From Strigops habroptila (Eukaryota; Chordata; Aves; Psittaciformes; Psittacidae), in assembly GCF_004027225.2 (NCBI RefSeq), contig NC_046358.1, forward strand, positions 6,479,284 to 6,543,283: a stretch of 64,000 nucleotides of DNA, written 5' to 3'. Both the position numbers and the translations under genes were made by a program. Below, in pieces: positions 9,901-21,900 of this stretch. The first letter of the stretch is position 1. Every line of letters starts with the position of its first letter. The notes beneath the pieces are model-generated. The model was given only the letters and a program-made list of their open reading frames with translations. It was not told where the DNA came from and made no database searches.

Positions 9901-12900
9901 GGTCTGGCCCCACTGCAGTGGAAGGGCAGCACTGGCTTTCCCCTGCGAGAGGCTGGGGGCATTGCTCACGCCTGCAAGCTCACCTAAAGACAGCGCGGTG
10001 GGTCTGCTCCTGCTCCTCCCCGTTGATCATGCAGGAGAACAACCCGAAGGACTCTGCACCTGGGGATGAAGGCAGAGGGGGATGTCTCAGCACCACAGCC
10101 AAGGGATGGACATGGCCCAGGCAGAAGAGACAAAGCTGTGCGGTGCCACCAGCACCGTGGGACCAGCTGAACTACAGGAAGCCCTGCCTCTGGGGCATGC
10201 CACCACCACCAGTGCTCCTCTGGAGTTGGGGAGAAGGGTGGCACTCCAGAAGAGATGCTGTCCCCCTGCAAGACCACTTAACCTCTCCCCCTCAGCATGG
10301 CCATACCTTGGGCTAGGCAAAAAAGCATCCTGAAACACCTCTGGCCACCCCACCTGCAGCTCACAAGGCTTTTCCAAGCCCACCCCTGGCTCCCCAGCCA
10401 CCAGGAACAAAGCCACAGGCTGCAGCAAGCAGAACTGGGGCTTGTGTCTGCTGGTGGCTTTCCACCTCCTGAGTGTGCCCTCAGCCTTGTGCTGAGTGCC
10501 CACTGCCCAGGTCCCCCCAGCACCCAGCACTCACTGGAGGAGCGTGCCCGGCCACTCATGAAGACATTGAGGAACTTCTTGGAGAAGTGGATGTCCGCCT
10601 CAGGAGTGGAGTCCTCGGAGAGGCACACCGAGTCACGCTTCAGCGCGTCCTCCTCGTACTCCTCGCCGATGGCTGACTCGTAGGGCGAGGAGATGCAGTT
10701 GTCATAGACGGTGGCTGAGTCGCTCTCATCGCTGTAGCCCGAGTAGCACTGCTTGAGGCTGACCAGCTCCAGCTGCACGTTCTCGTCCACCACCAGCGTG
10801 TATTTGACTGAGTCGTAGGACAGGGCGCTGGTGTCCGAGCTCACCGAGGCTCTCTGGAGGTTGTGCCCTGGCCGGGAGCTGCTGCTCCCACCACCACAGG
10901 AGGCCCTGGGCAGGTTCGTCTTGTCGGGAGAGGACATGTAGTCCAGCACCTCATCCTCCTCGCTGATGGAGGGGTTGGTTTTCCCTGCTAGGGCCGAGTA
11001 GCCAGAGGTGTCGATGTCGGAGCTGATGGACATGCGGTTCTCGCTGGACTGGGACAGGAACGGCTTGTCAGTCTCCAGAGGATCCGAGTTCTTCTGCACG
11101 GGCGTCAGGTAGATCTCCTCCGTGGCCTCCAGCCTTACGTCCGTCTGGTAGTGGATGCGGTCCCGATGGGCCTCGGGGACCCTCGATGTCACCACCACCA
11201 CGCTGGCACCGTGTGGTGGGGGCCGGCTGGTGGCCTGGTGCTTCTCGGGTGGCCGGGATGTGGCGATGCAGGCGGGTGCCATCTGGGTGGCCGCCGTGCG
11301 CCGGCACGGGCTCTCCGTGGATGTGCCCCGGTCTTTGGTGGAGGTTGTGCTGTTTTGGTGATTGACCTCATCACTCAGGCAAACGTGGTCGTGGGGAGGG
11401 GTCTGCTCACCTGGAGGGGGAGAAAAGCAGTGTTGGCAGCCCCACAGAGGGTGATGCTCCCTGCTGGGGATGCCACCCAGACCCACCCTGCATCCGTGTG
11501 GGATGGTTTTCCCAACCTCCTGCACCAGCATCACTTGCTCAGACTCCTGAGAGCCACAGAAAGGTGCAAGGAGCTGCCCCTGGCCAGCAGCTCTAGAACT
11601 CACCCGTTTTCAGAGGCGATGATGACCGGGACACCCGCTCCTGCCAACTGTGCTTTTTCGCCAGAGAGTTGTTATTCAGGGTGTCCTGAGGAGAAGAACA
11701 AAGCTGCTTTGTAGCCCGAACAGTAAACAGCACGTGGTGCAGCAGCAGCAGCACCCATCCCTCCCCGGGATGCACACACACATACATAGTTCACCAGCAG
11801 ACATCAATCCTGATCAGCTGGAGCTTTTGTGGGTGCTGTGCCCTGGGTGGCTGGTCATGCATGTGCACACATGTGTGTGCATGGGGGAACGTGCTCAGCT
11901 TCACCGTGACACCCAGGGACCAAAGGCCACCAGGTTCCCTGTAGGGGACAAGTCCTCCCTGCCTGCCTCAGCCCATCCTCTCCTGCACCCCTAAGTTCTC
12001 TCTGGTCCCTCCTGCAGGGCACCGGGTGTTTCTCCCCCAGCTACAACCATGGCATTTTCCATGGTTTTCACTCAACTACTGAGCCCTTCTGGGACTCCCT
12101 GGATTTTCTCACAGCCTTATCACCAGCCGGCAGCTACAACCAGCAGTGCAGGAGCTGCCCCATCCTTACTTTGCTTCCCCACCAACATGAAGCAAGCTTT
12201 TGCCCTGAAATTCCATCATGTTGCATGTTGCTGAACCATGGCTGCCAGATCCCTGCCTCTGTGCAGGGAGGGCAGAGACCCACAACATGGGCCTTTGGTG
12301 ACATCCCAGCAAAGCCCCTCCTGTGCCAAGGCAAATAACAGTGCATCCCTGCTTGCCTTTCCCAGTGCAAGGATGGGCCAGGATGCAGTCAGGCAAGCTG
12401 CCACAGCGACAGCCTCTGCGTGCCAAAGGGCCAGCACACCAGCCAGCCTGGCTGCCTGGACCAGGAGGCAGCAATGCTGCAGGCAGATCCCACTAAGCCC
12501 ATCCATCCCACAGGGCCAGGGGTCTGTAATGCCCAGCCAAGGTGGAGAGGCATTCACAGGGTCTTAGAAGATGAACCTAGCCAGTCACAGCAGCTGTTTC
12601 TTCCCCTTTGGGAAGCTGGGGATGTTCCTCTCACAGTTTCCAGGCCATCTGCCTAGGCATTCAAAAGAAGCCAAATGGCATGGTCCCTCTTGTGACCACC
12701 TGCAGGAGGAGGGAGCTGAGCAGGCCAGGATGGTCTGGCGCAGGTAAAGGCAGATCTCAGGCTGATCTCCAAGGGATACCCCTCACCCTATCTTCATCTT
12801 GGGGCACCATACATGGGCATGGAGAAACTGCCTTTAGGTAGGTAGGCATCCAGAACAGGCACCCCACGCACCTCACAACCAGTCTGCCTCACACTAGATG

Positions 12901-15900
12901 CCACCAACAGCACTGCCCTCCCTGGCTGGCCATGCCCCAGTCTGGAGCCCCCATCCCTGCTGCCAGTTATGGCAAATCTTCTGTCTCCCATTCCCCATGT
13001 CCTCAGCTCAGCCATGCCCATGGGTCCCAGTGCCACCCCACAGCCTCCACCATTGCCCTGCAAGGGAACAATCAGCTCCAGCCCTCCATCTATGCAAACC
13101 CCTCTCCACAGACCTGCAGCCACGCCTGGACACTGTTAGGACCAGCTGCCCAAGAAGGGGGCTCTTACTGTCCCCATCCCCACAGCTGGATGTGCCTGCC
13201 ACGTGCCGTTTGCTCCTTGGGGTCCCTGCGCAGGGTGGGACCAGGCTGCTGCCGTCCCCTTGTCCATTATACTCGGTGGGGCTCCCCCCGCCTCTCCAGC
13301 CCTGCTGCCTTTGTCCCCGGTGCCAGCTGCCCTGCGGGCACCCATCCTGGCTCTGTGCCTTCCTCCTCCTCCTCCTCCTCCTCCTCCTCCCAGCCGTGGC
13401 CTGAGGCAGAGAGCTGGCATCAGCTGCGGGTGCCGGGCTGGTGACACCCAGCTCTGACTACTCCCCATCTGTCACCCACAGGGACACCTGCCTCTCGCTT
13501 CAGTGCTCCTCAGCTCAGCGTCACTGCGACGACAATCCTCCTACTTGGCAGCAGGCACGGCTGAACGCAGGAGGGTGGCAAAAATAGCCCCGCGCGCCGC
13601 GCAGCCTGCCTGGCTTCGGGAAGTTTGCCATAGAGATGGGGCAAAAGGACTCTGGATGCTGCTCAGAGGGTCAGCATGTGGGGCACTGAAATACTGCCTA
13701 CCCTGGAATGACAGCAACCCCATGGCTGGTGGGGTGGGTAGTCTTGGAGAAAGCCGCCCAAAACCCGGGCGTGAAGAAGACAACAGATCTCCCTTGTCCT
13801 CCTGGCCACCATTTTGGGCGTTGCTGTTCTGTCTCTCAGATTTAGCACGGGGTGCTGACATTAATGCTTCTTTAGCCAGACGCTGCTGCTCTGGAGTGGA
13901 GCCCACCAAGTCCCCACCGCCAGGCTCGGGGTACCCAGTGTCACCATCCTGCCCTGGGGCAGCTGAAACCCAGCCAGATGTTGGCCCTGGCCTCGCCAGC
14001 CCCGTGGCGCAGTGCCCCGTCCCGTGATGGCTCATTCACGCGTTCATTCACCATGCCTCATTTGCTCTCCATCCCCATGGGGTCCCTTCCTTGCCCTACG
14101 GGCTCTGCTGGGGGCACAGCTCGGTCCCACCACACTTCCCGGCCTGTTTCCTCCCCACCTCGGCAGTAGGGATGGAAGAAGGACCCATCCAGCCCTTCAA
14201 GCCCCCATCCAAGCACAGTGCCCTGGCAGGCTCGGCGGCTCGAAGGGGCAGCCCGGCAGGGAGCGAGCACATCCCGGTGGCTCTGGGCCTGGCTCTGCAG
14301 CAGGGGACGCGGGCAGCGGCGGGCAGGGGGGTCCCAGCCACCCTCCATCCGAGCCCCGCCATCCACCCATCCCTTCATCCCTCCGAGACAAAAAGCCCCC
14401 GGCGGCGGGAGCATCCCGAATACCCCCGCCCCGTTCTTACCTGGCTGCGAGGCACCTGCGGGAAGAGGTTGAGCGTTGTGGGTCTCTTGGGCCGGTAGAC
14501 ATCGGTGGTGCCGGCCGGGGGGTCCTTCTTCAGCGGCTCGGGCGCCGTCTGCTCCTCGGCCGGCGCGTCCCCCGCCGCGTCGATGAGGTCGAGCTGGAGC
14601 ATCTCGGCCTGCAGCCTTGCGGCCTCCCCGCCGCCCGCCGCCCGGGCCCCGCCGCCCGCCCGGCTCACATGGCCCTGCGGGAGCAGCGCCCGCGGTCAGC
14701 GCGCCGGGACGGCAGCCGCCGCTCCGCGCCTCCCGACCGGGAAAGGGGAGGGGGGGGCCGGCGCCGGGGCAGCCGCATCAGCACCCGGCGGCCTCTTCCT
14801 TTTAAAGGGGCAGGGATGTTATTCCCGAGGCTGGGGAGCTCCGCACCCCGCTCCCGCAGCCCAGCGCAGGGATCTGTGCTTGGTGGCCCCTGGGTGATGG
14901 GGCATCCCCAGCTCCCCATTCCCGGCAGGTGGCTGTAGGTACATGCGACCATCACATTCACCATGAGGTGCGCGCAGCCAGGTTTCATCTCGACATAATG
15001 GGGACATTTTTTACAGTGAGAACAAACAATCATAGATGCATAGACTGGTTTGGGTTGGAAGGGACCTTAAAGCTCATCCAGCTCCAACCTCCTGCCACGG
15101 GCAGGAACACCTTCCACTAGAGCAGGTTGCTCCAAGCCCCTGTGTCCAACCTGGCCTTGAACACTGCCAGGGATGGGGCAGCCACAGCTTCTCTGGGCAC
15201 CCTGTGCCAGCGCCTCAGCACCCTCACAGGGAAGAACTTCTTCCTTATACCCAACGTAAATCTCCCCTGTTCAAATTTAAACCCATTTCCCCATGTTCTA
15301 TCACTACAGTTTCTGATGAAGAGTCCCTCTTTGGCATTCTTGTAGGCCCCCTTCAGATATTGGAAGGCTGCTATGAGGTTTGCGTGGAGACCTCATAGCT
15401 GCCTTCTCATTTGGCAGAACAACCTCTCAGGGACATGGTACAGCCCCTGTCACTGGAGGTTCTCAAGATGTGACTGGACAGGGTGCTAGATAATCTCACC
15501 TAGGCTCCTTTTCCCACAAAAGGTTTGGCCAGGTGATCTTTTGAGGTTCCTTCCAGCCCGGGCTGCCCTACAACTGGGCTCCCCTCCCAAGGCAGACTGT
15601 GTCCTATGGTTCCTGTCCTGGCAACCGGGACTCACACAAGCACATATTTTGGTTGGATGTTTGGTCCAACCCCTGCCTGAAGCAGGTCACTCAGGGCCTT
15701 GCCCATCACACCTGAATACCCCCATGGATGGAGAACCCACCACTACGCTGGGTACTGGCACCAGTGCTGCACTGCTACTACTTCTCTTCGAAGGGTTTGA
15801 AGCTTTCACTGCACACCTCTGAGAGGAGTCAGGCCCTTTTTTCCCCATAACGCTTGTTGAGCAGCCAAAGACAGCAGCTACATCCCCCTTGGCCTCTTCA

Positions 15901-18900
15901 CCTTAGAATCACAGAATCAACCAGGTTGGAAAAGACCTTTAAGATCATCAAGTCCAACCATTACCCCAGCACTGCCAAGGCCACCACTAACCCATGTCAT
16001 TGAGGGCTTCATCTACACAGTTTGTGAACACTTCCAGGGATGGTGATTCCACCACTGCCCTGGGCAGCCTGTTCCAGTGCCTGAGCACCCTCTTGGTGAA
16101 GAAATCTTGAACAAGCCATTTCTCATACACCTGCCTTTGCACCTATTGGGACCTGAAGCCATGCAGAAGGGATGCCCGACAAGCCAGTAGCCTGGCACTA
16201 TCTCTCCATCCACCAGCTGATGGTGGCTGTGCTCTGGGAGGCGCAGCTCCACTCTTTCCCTTTCCACCCTTCACTCTTGGAGCAGCGTGGCCACCATGGC
16301 CTGTGAGGGCTGTGAGCAGGATGCCCCATTGCGCCACCAAGGCTGGATCCCAGCGCTGAGCCACCACACTATGTGCTGCTGTGTGAAGAGGCATCGATAT
16401 CCCCCTGCATCTCCAGGTGTTTAAAGGTCAGTGGTTTCCTTCCCCAGCCTCCTTCCTTGCACAACCAGAGCTTGCACATGCACGAGTTGCTGCAGCCAGC
16501 ACTAATGGCTGTGACTTGGCATTAGTCACTTGAATTCCCATGTTATCAGCTGTTTGTGGTGACTGGAAAGCTCGTCAGCGGGCAGAGGTGGAGAAGGGAG
16601 TTTTTTTGCAGCTGATGCTATCCGTGTCTCCAGCTGCACGGAGGATGCTCCTTGAACCATGAGAAAATAAACAGCTCCAGCAGCTCTGGCAGCCCCTCCA
16701 AGAGCTCCCGCTGCTACCAGCTCCTAAACTGTCAGACTAAAGCCAGCACAAGGGCTCTGCCCGCTGCAGGCAGAGGATGAACCCTCTCAGGGGGATGTTT
16801 CACCTCAGTGTCCCTTCTGCAGTCCTGGTGAGCACCTGGAGGAGCACTGCCACCAAACCCCATCACCCATCCTCTTGAGGCTTTAAACATTTAACTCCCT
16901 TGCTTTTACCATCAGCCATCATATAACAAGTTCTGTGTTTCTGTGGCACCAGTTGCCTGTGGCAAATCACACGGATTTTAACAAGGAAACAGAGCCACAG
17001 GAAAAGAACTGGGTGGAAATACCACATTATACCTAAGCAAGGTATACCTGAGTCAGCTGGTAACGTTCAACCTAGGCTGCTAATGATGCTGCCTCAGTAA
17101 TCCTGTAGCTGCAGCAATCACTTGGAAAACTCGCAGAGAAAGGGAAAGTCCCAGAAGGATTCAGAAAAGCAAAATAGTCCCTGCTTTGAAGAAAAGCGCA
17201 CACCCTAGGAGGGATGCACCATTCCTGGTTCAATAGCTAGAAGGAAACTACAGCCACTGCAGGTACTTACTAATGGCCTGTAGCACAACAAAGTCCTTTT
17301 GAAGCCACACAGCAATAGATCACCTTACCATCTGAGTGGGACCTGCAGTGATCTGCAAAGTGAGGGCAGGGTCTGGACTTTGGGAAGCCTTTCTAACTGG
17401 AAGGATGCTGCCCCAGCAGAACAGCCTCAGGAGCTCTCTAGGAGCAAGTCATGGGGAGGCTCACACCTCCATCGCAGAGCCATCCCTGGGACAGATGTGA
17501 TGCTGGTGTGCTCCTGCTGATGCTACCTCCAACTCACATGGTGCCATCCCAATGGCAAAAATTCCCAGTGTCCAGCAGCTGGTCTCTGATGGTCCCAGCG
17601 CTGTGGTCCGTGGGCCCAAGGAGGGTTAGAAGAGGATGAGCCCTGCTGCAATTGAGAGGTGGTGGGAGCACCCATGGGAGCAATGGTTTAGACAAGGGAA
17701 CTGTCTGCATGCGGGCTGATCTAACCACAGGAAGGGACGGATGCTGCTGCTTCCCTAGGAATGAAAGGCTCTTGCAAGAGGAGGGGGATGATATACAAGA
17801 TGTTGCTTGGGTGACCCCAATCTCTACCCATTGTGATCAAGCAGGCAAAAGGCTCTTCCCTGCTCCCCCTGTCAAGGAGTGACAAAACCTTCATCTGGGA
17901 AAAGCACTTTAGGAGCATGGGCAAGCAACGGGGACTTGCCGAGCAGAGGGACTGTGTCCCCTCTTCCTACCACCCGCCTGTGATTGCTTCCTCCCAGCTC
18001 CAAAGCACCAGGAGAAGCCTCTCTGCCCCCAGCCTGGCACAGCCACAGCTGGTGATGGGTCACAGAGGCAGCTTCATGGGACAGCCTTTGAAATAAGCCC
18101 GGAATAAGCAGCCACCTCGCTGCTGTATCCTTTGCTCGCAATCCATGCAGCCAGCTCCCCGCCAGTCCCTGGATCAGTAGGTTGGAATGGCTCATGGCAG
18201 CTGCTTCCCTCTTTGCAGTGGGACCTGCCGGCCTTCCGAGGGCATCTGCTGCCAGCAGCACACTGGATCAGTGATAATGAACATCAAGAGAAAGCCTGGC
18301 ATTCCCAGCAGTCATCTTATGCTGGGAAAACAGAGTGGTTTGCGTTTTTTCTCCACATATCTGTATCTTCACGGCTGGTTCAGGCCTTTTTATAGAGTCA
18401 TAGAATTATAGAATGGTTTGTGTTGGAAGGGACCTTAAAGCTCACCCAGTCCCAACCCCCTGCCACAGGCAGGGACACCTTCCACTAGAGCAGGTTGCTC
18501 CAAGCCCCCGTGTCCAACCTGGCCTTGAACAGTGCCAGGGATGGAGCAGCCACAGCTTCTCTGGGCACCCTCTGCCAGCACCTCAGCACCCTCACAGAGG
18601 ACCACAAAAGCTCAGCACAGCCCTATATCGGCTCTTTCCCTTTGGGCACTTGTTCTCGTGCTCTCAGGTATTCCCAGGAAGGGTATTGCTTATTTTTCTT
18701 TGATTTTTTTTTCATTCCTGCATTAACCATTTCCCACAGCTCCTGCAGTAGAGAAGAGGCACCACCGAGCCTTTACCAACCTCAGCCTGGCTGTCTGCCG
18801 GGATCCAACTTGCTGGAACCAGGGATTGTCACCCCAGACTTCCAAGCCACCAAACTGAGGCCAAACCCAAAGCTTCTGTTGTTACTGTCCCTTTCAATAT

Positions 18901-21900
18901 GCTTGACCACTGCCATTTGAGAGGTGGAGGTGACATCCCTTCCCACAGCAGCCCCCAGCCATCGTCCTCCCCTGCCATTCAACAGCAGCTCTGCTCCTCC
19001 CCCGAGCCCTCTCATTCACTTCACTCCTGGTTTTCATTCACCCAGGACTTCCTGTTGTATTTAAGGTGTTCTTCAGGCACACTTCCAATTATTCCTCATT
19101 CTTACTACAGGGTCTCCTATCCATGAGGTGTGGTCCTCATCCGTGGATAGTTCCCTCTTGCACAAACATCAGTCTACGCCTCCTTGCAGTTTCTGTGTGT
19201 CTAAGCCACTATTTCTGGAAAGCTGCTAAAATAGCCCATGACGAAATCATCTTTGTTTTTCCAGGGCCAAATAAAACCCAAACCCCACCTCTGTTTGGGT
19301 GTTGACCTCTGCACCAGCCACCCATTCCTGGCACAGGGTTCTGTTGCCGAGCAGCTCTGCCTGGATCCTGGAAGCTGTCCCCATCCAGCAGCTTCCTTCC
19401 CATCCCTCCACCAGGATTTGTCTCTTTGCTCCTTCCTGCTGCTTTCCTGCTTGCTGCTGGCTCTGCCCATCTCTCTGGAGACTTGCTGCTGGATCAGGAA
19501 GCTTGGAGCAGCTCACCATGTTCCCCAGAGCCCATGCTTCCCCTTTCCCCATCGCTCCCTGCTCCGCTATGACCCAGCAGCCATCAGCTCGCTCTCACCC
19601 TGCATCCCTCGCTCCATCGCAGGGCTCTCACCAGCTACCCATCACTGTGGGGGTGACCAGGACCAACCCTTACCCACCATGGGTGCTCTGCAGCACTGGC
19701 ACCGGAGCTCACGACAGGCAGGACACCAGCATGGGGCCCCCCAGCTCTGGCCTCCCTTTGCCAAGCCATCCATCCCCACGTGATGCAATTAGCTGCTGAC
19801 GCTGGCCACAGGTCAGGACGGATTTACTGGCCCCTGCGCTGTGCACAGACCCAGCCAACTGCTCCCTCTGGGCCTGGCTGCATCCATCAGGCAGATCCTG
19901 CACTCCCGTCGCCTCCAGCTCGCTCCAGACATCAATCGGGTTGGAAAGCTCCCTGGTTCTTGCAGTGTTAGGGACCGAAACCCCCTCTCTTCGCCGTTGC
20001 TGTCACCACTCTCATTCCTGCTCCTCGGGCAATCCTCCATGTCCCATATAAACCATTCAGACATATTTTTAGCAGGCATTTTTTTCCCTGAGAGTGGTAG
20101 GCTTCTTCCTTTGCTGTGTTTATGAATAACTCGCTGCTTCCCCCGGGGGCAGCCGCGCATCCCCCTTCCACACCAGCACGCTCTCAGTGCACCCAGGCGT
20201 TCGAGCAGAGCAGCTCGGGGCTGTCTCCTGTGTCTACTGAGGGTCAGGTCTCTGCATTCGCGGCAACGCAGAAACCCCTCAGTAAATTGCTTTAAATAGG
20301 CAAAACAGTCTATTTGTCCTCACCATCTATTAAAGGCTGCAGCAGTTGAGCTGCAAGTTATCTCCTCCACTCTTACCTTCATCACCAAACCTCAGCCAAG
20401 GGCTGGTGGTCCATAAAGAAGAAATCCTGTCCTAAGAGCCTAGTGGTGCTATCAGCAGCAGATAGCTAGGATGGCTAAAGGGAAGAGTCCAGCAATGCAC
20501 CCACAGCCCCTGCTCCCTCGCCTGCTGCAGGCAGGAGGATCTTCCCACTGCCCTGCCTTCACATGGACACTCAGCACTGGGTTTGCCTTTGGTTTTGCCT
20601 CCGGATATCCCTCCTTCCTTTGGCATACACAGACCACGAGCCCAGGCTCTCCCTGTCCTTCCCTGGCCATAAAGTCATAGAATCACAGAATGGTTTGGGT
20701 TGGAAGGGACCTTAAAGCTCATCCAGTTCCAACCCCCTGCCATGGGCAGGGACACCTTCCACTAGAGCAGGTTGCTCCAAGCCCCTGTGTCCAACCTGGC
20801 CTTGAACACTGCCAGGGATGGGGCAGCCACAGCTTCTCTGGGCACCCTGTGCCATCACCTCAGCACCCTCACAGTAAAGAACGTCTTCCTTATATCTAGC
20901 CTGAACTTCCCTATTTCAGTTTAAACCCATCGCACCTTGTCCTGTCACTACAGTCCCTGATGAAGAGTCCCTCCCCAGCATCCTTGTAGCCCCCTTCAGA
21001 CACTGGAAGCTGCTCTGAGGTCTCCACGCAGCTTCTCTTCTCCAGGCTGAACAGCCCCAACTCTCTCTGCCTGTCTCCATATGGGAGGTGCTCCAGCCCC
21101 TGATCATCCTCGTGGCCTCCTCTGGACTTGCTCCAACAGCTCCATGTCTGTCTTATGTTGAGGACACCAGAACTGCACACAGTGCTCCAAGTGAGGTCTC
21201 ATGAGAGCAGAGCAGAGGGGCAGGGGCAGGAGCAGGAGGAGGTTGTGGCCACAGGAGAGATGTGGAGCAGCAGCCGCATCTCTGGGAGCAGCCGGATTTC
21301 AGCTGGGAAGGTCCCGAATTAGACCAGGATACAGCAGGACACCTTCACCTCCATGGATGAGGTCTGCCTGTACCCTCCTGCCGGCAACGAGGGATTCCAA
21401 ACACCACAAATTCACTTTCTAATTTTAAATCTGCCTTCAAATTCCTCTGCCTTTCCCCTCCTCTCTGGGCCTTTATCACTTCTGTAGAGGAAACACTTCT
21501 CCTGAGGGATGAAATTACTTTCAAACCATTTGGCTGCTCTGCCAGCATTTGCATCCCTTTAGCATGAAACACACTGGCAAAACACAGAATCCTGCATATT
21601 TACAAGTCTAGTTTATCTCCACGTTTCTATGCCCTTCTTGGGCAGTTCAAATAGTGGTGTGATCCCTGCTGGGGTCTCCACAGTGTGCCCCAGGGTGCTT
21701 AATGTGGATGGGAGACCCTCCTGCAGCATCCGCACAGGCTTCCCACGTCCCATTTTTATTCCACCTGCTGGGGCCAGAGCCACCTCCTCCATCCCTATTT
21801 CAGCAGCCTCCAGGTTTCGCGCCTCCTCAACACCTCCTAAAGGCCAGTTTCCTTTAGCTCGGGCTAAAGGCAGCTAGCAAGCGAGAAGGAATGTCTTGGG

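Noticed and set aside
10278-11603. Single 441-codon minus-strand frame
   Set aside because: It contains the real JIP1 exon 5 (10535-11410) but runs through introns at both ends. Splice sites and family comparison set the true limits.
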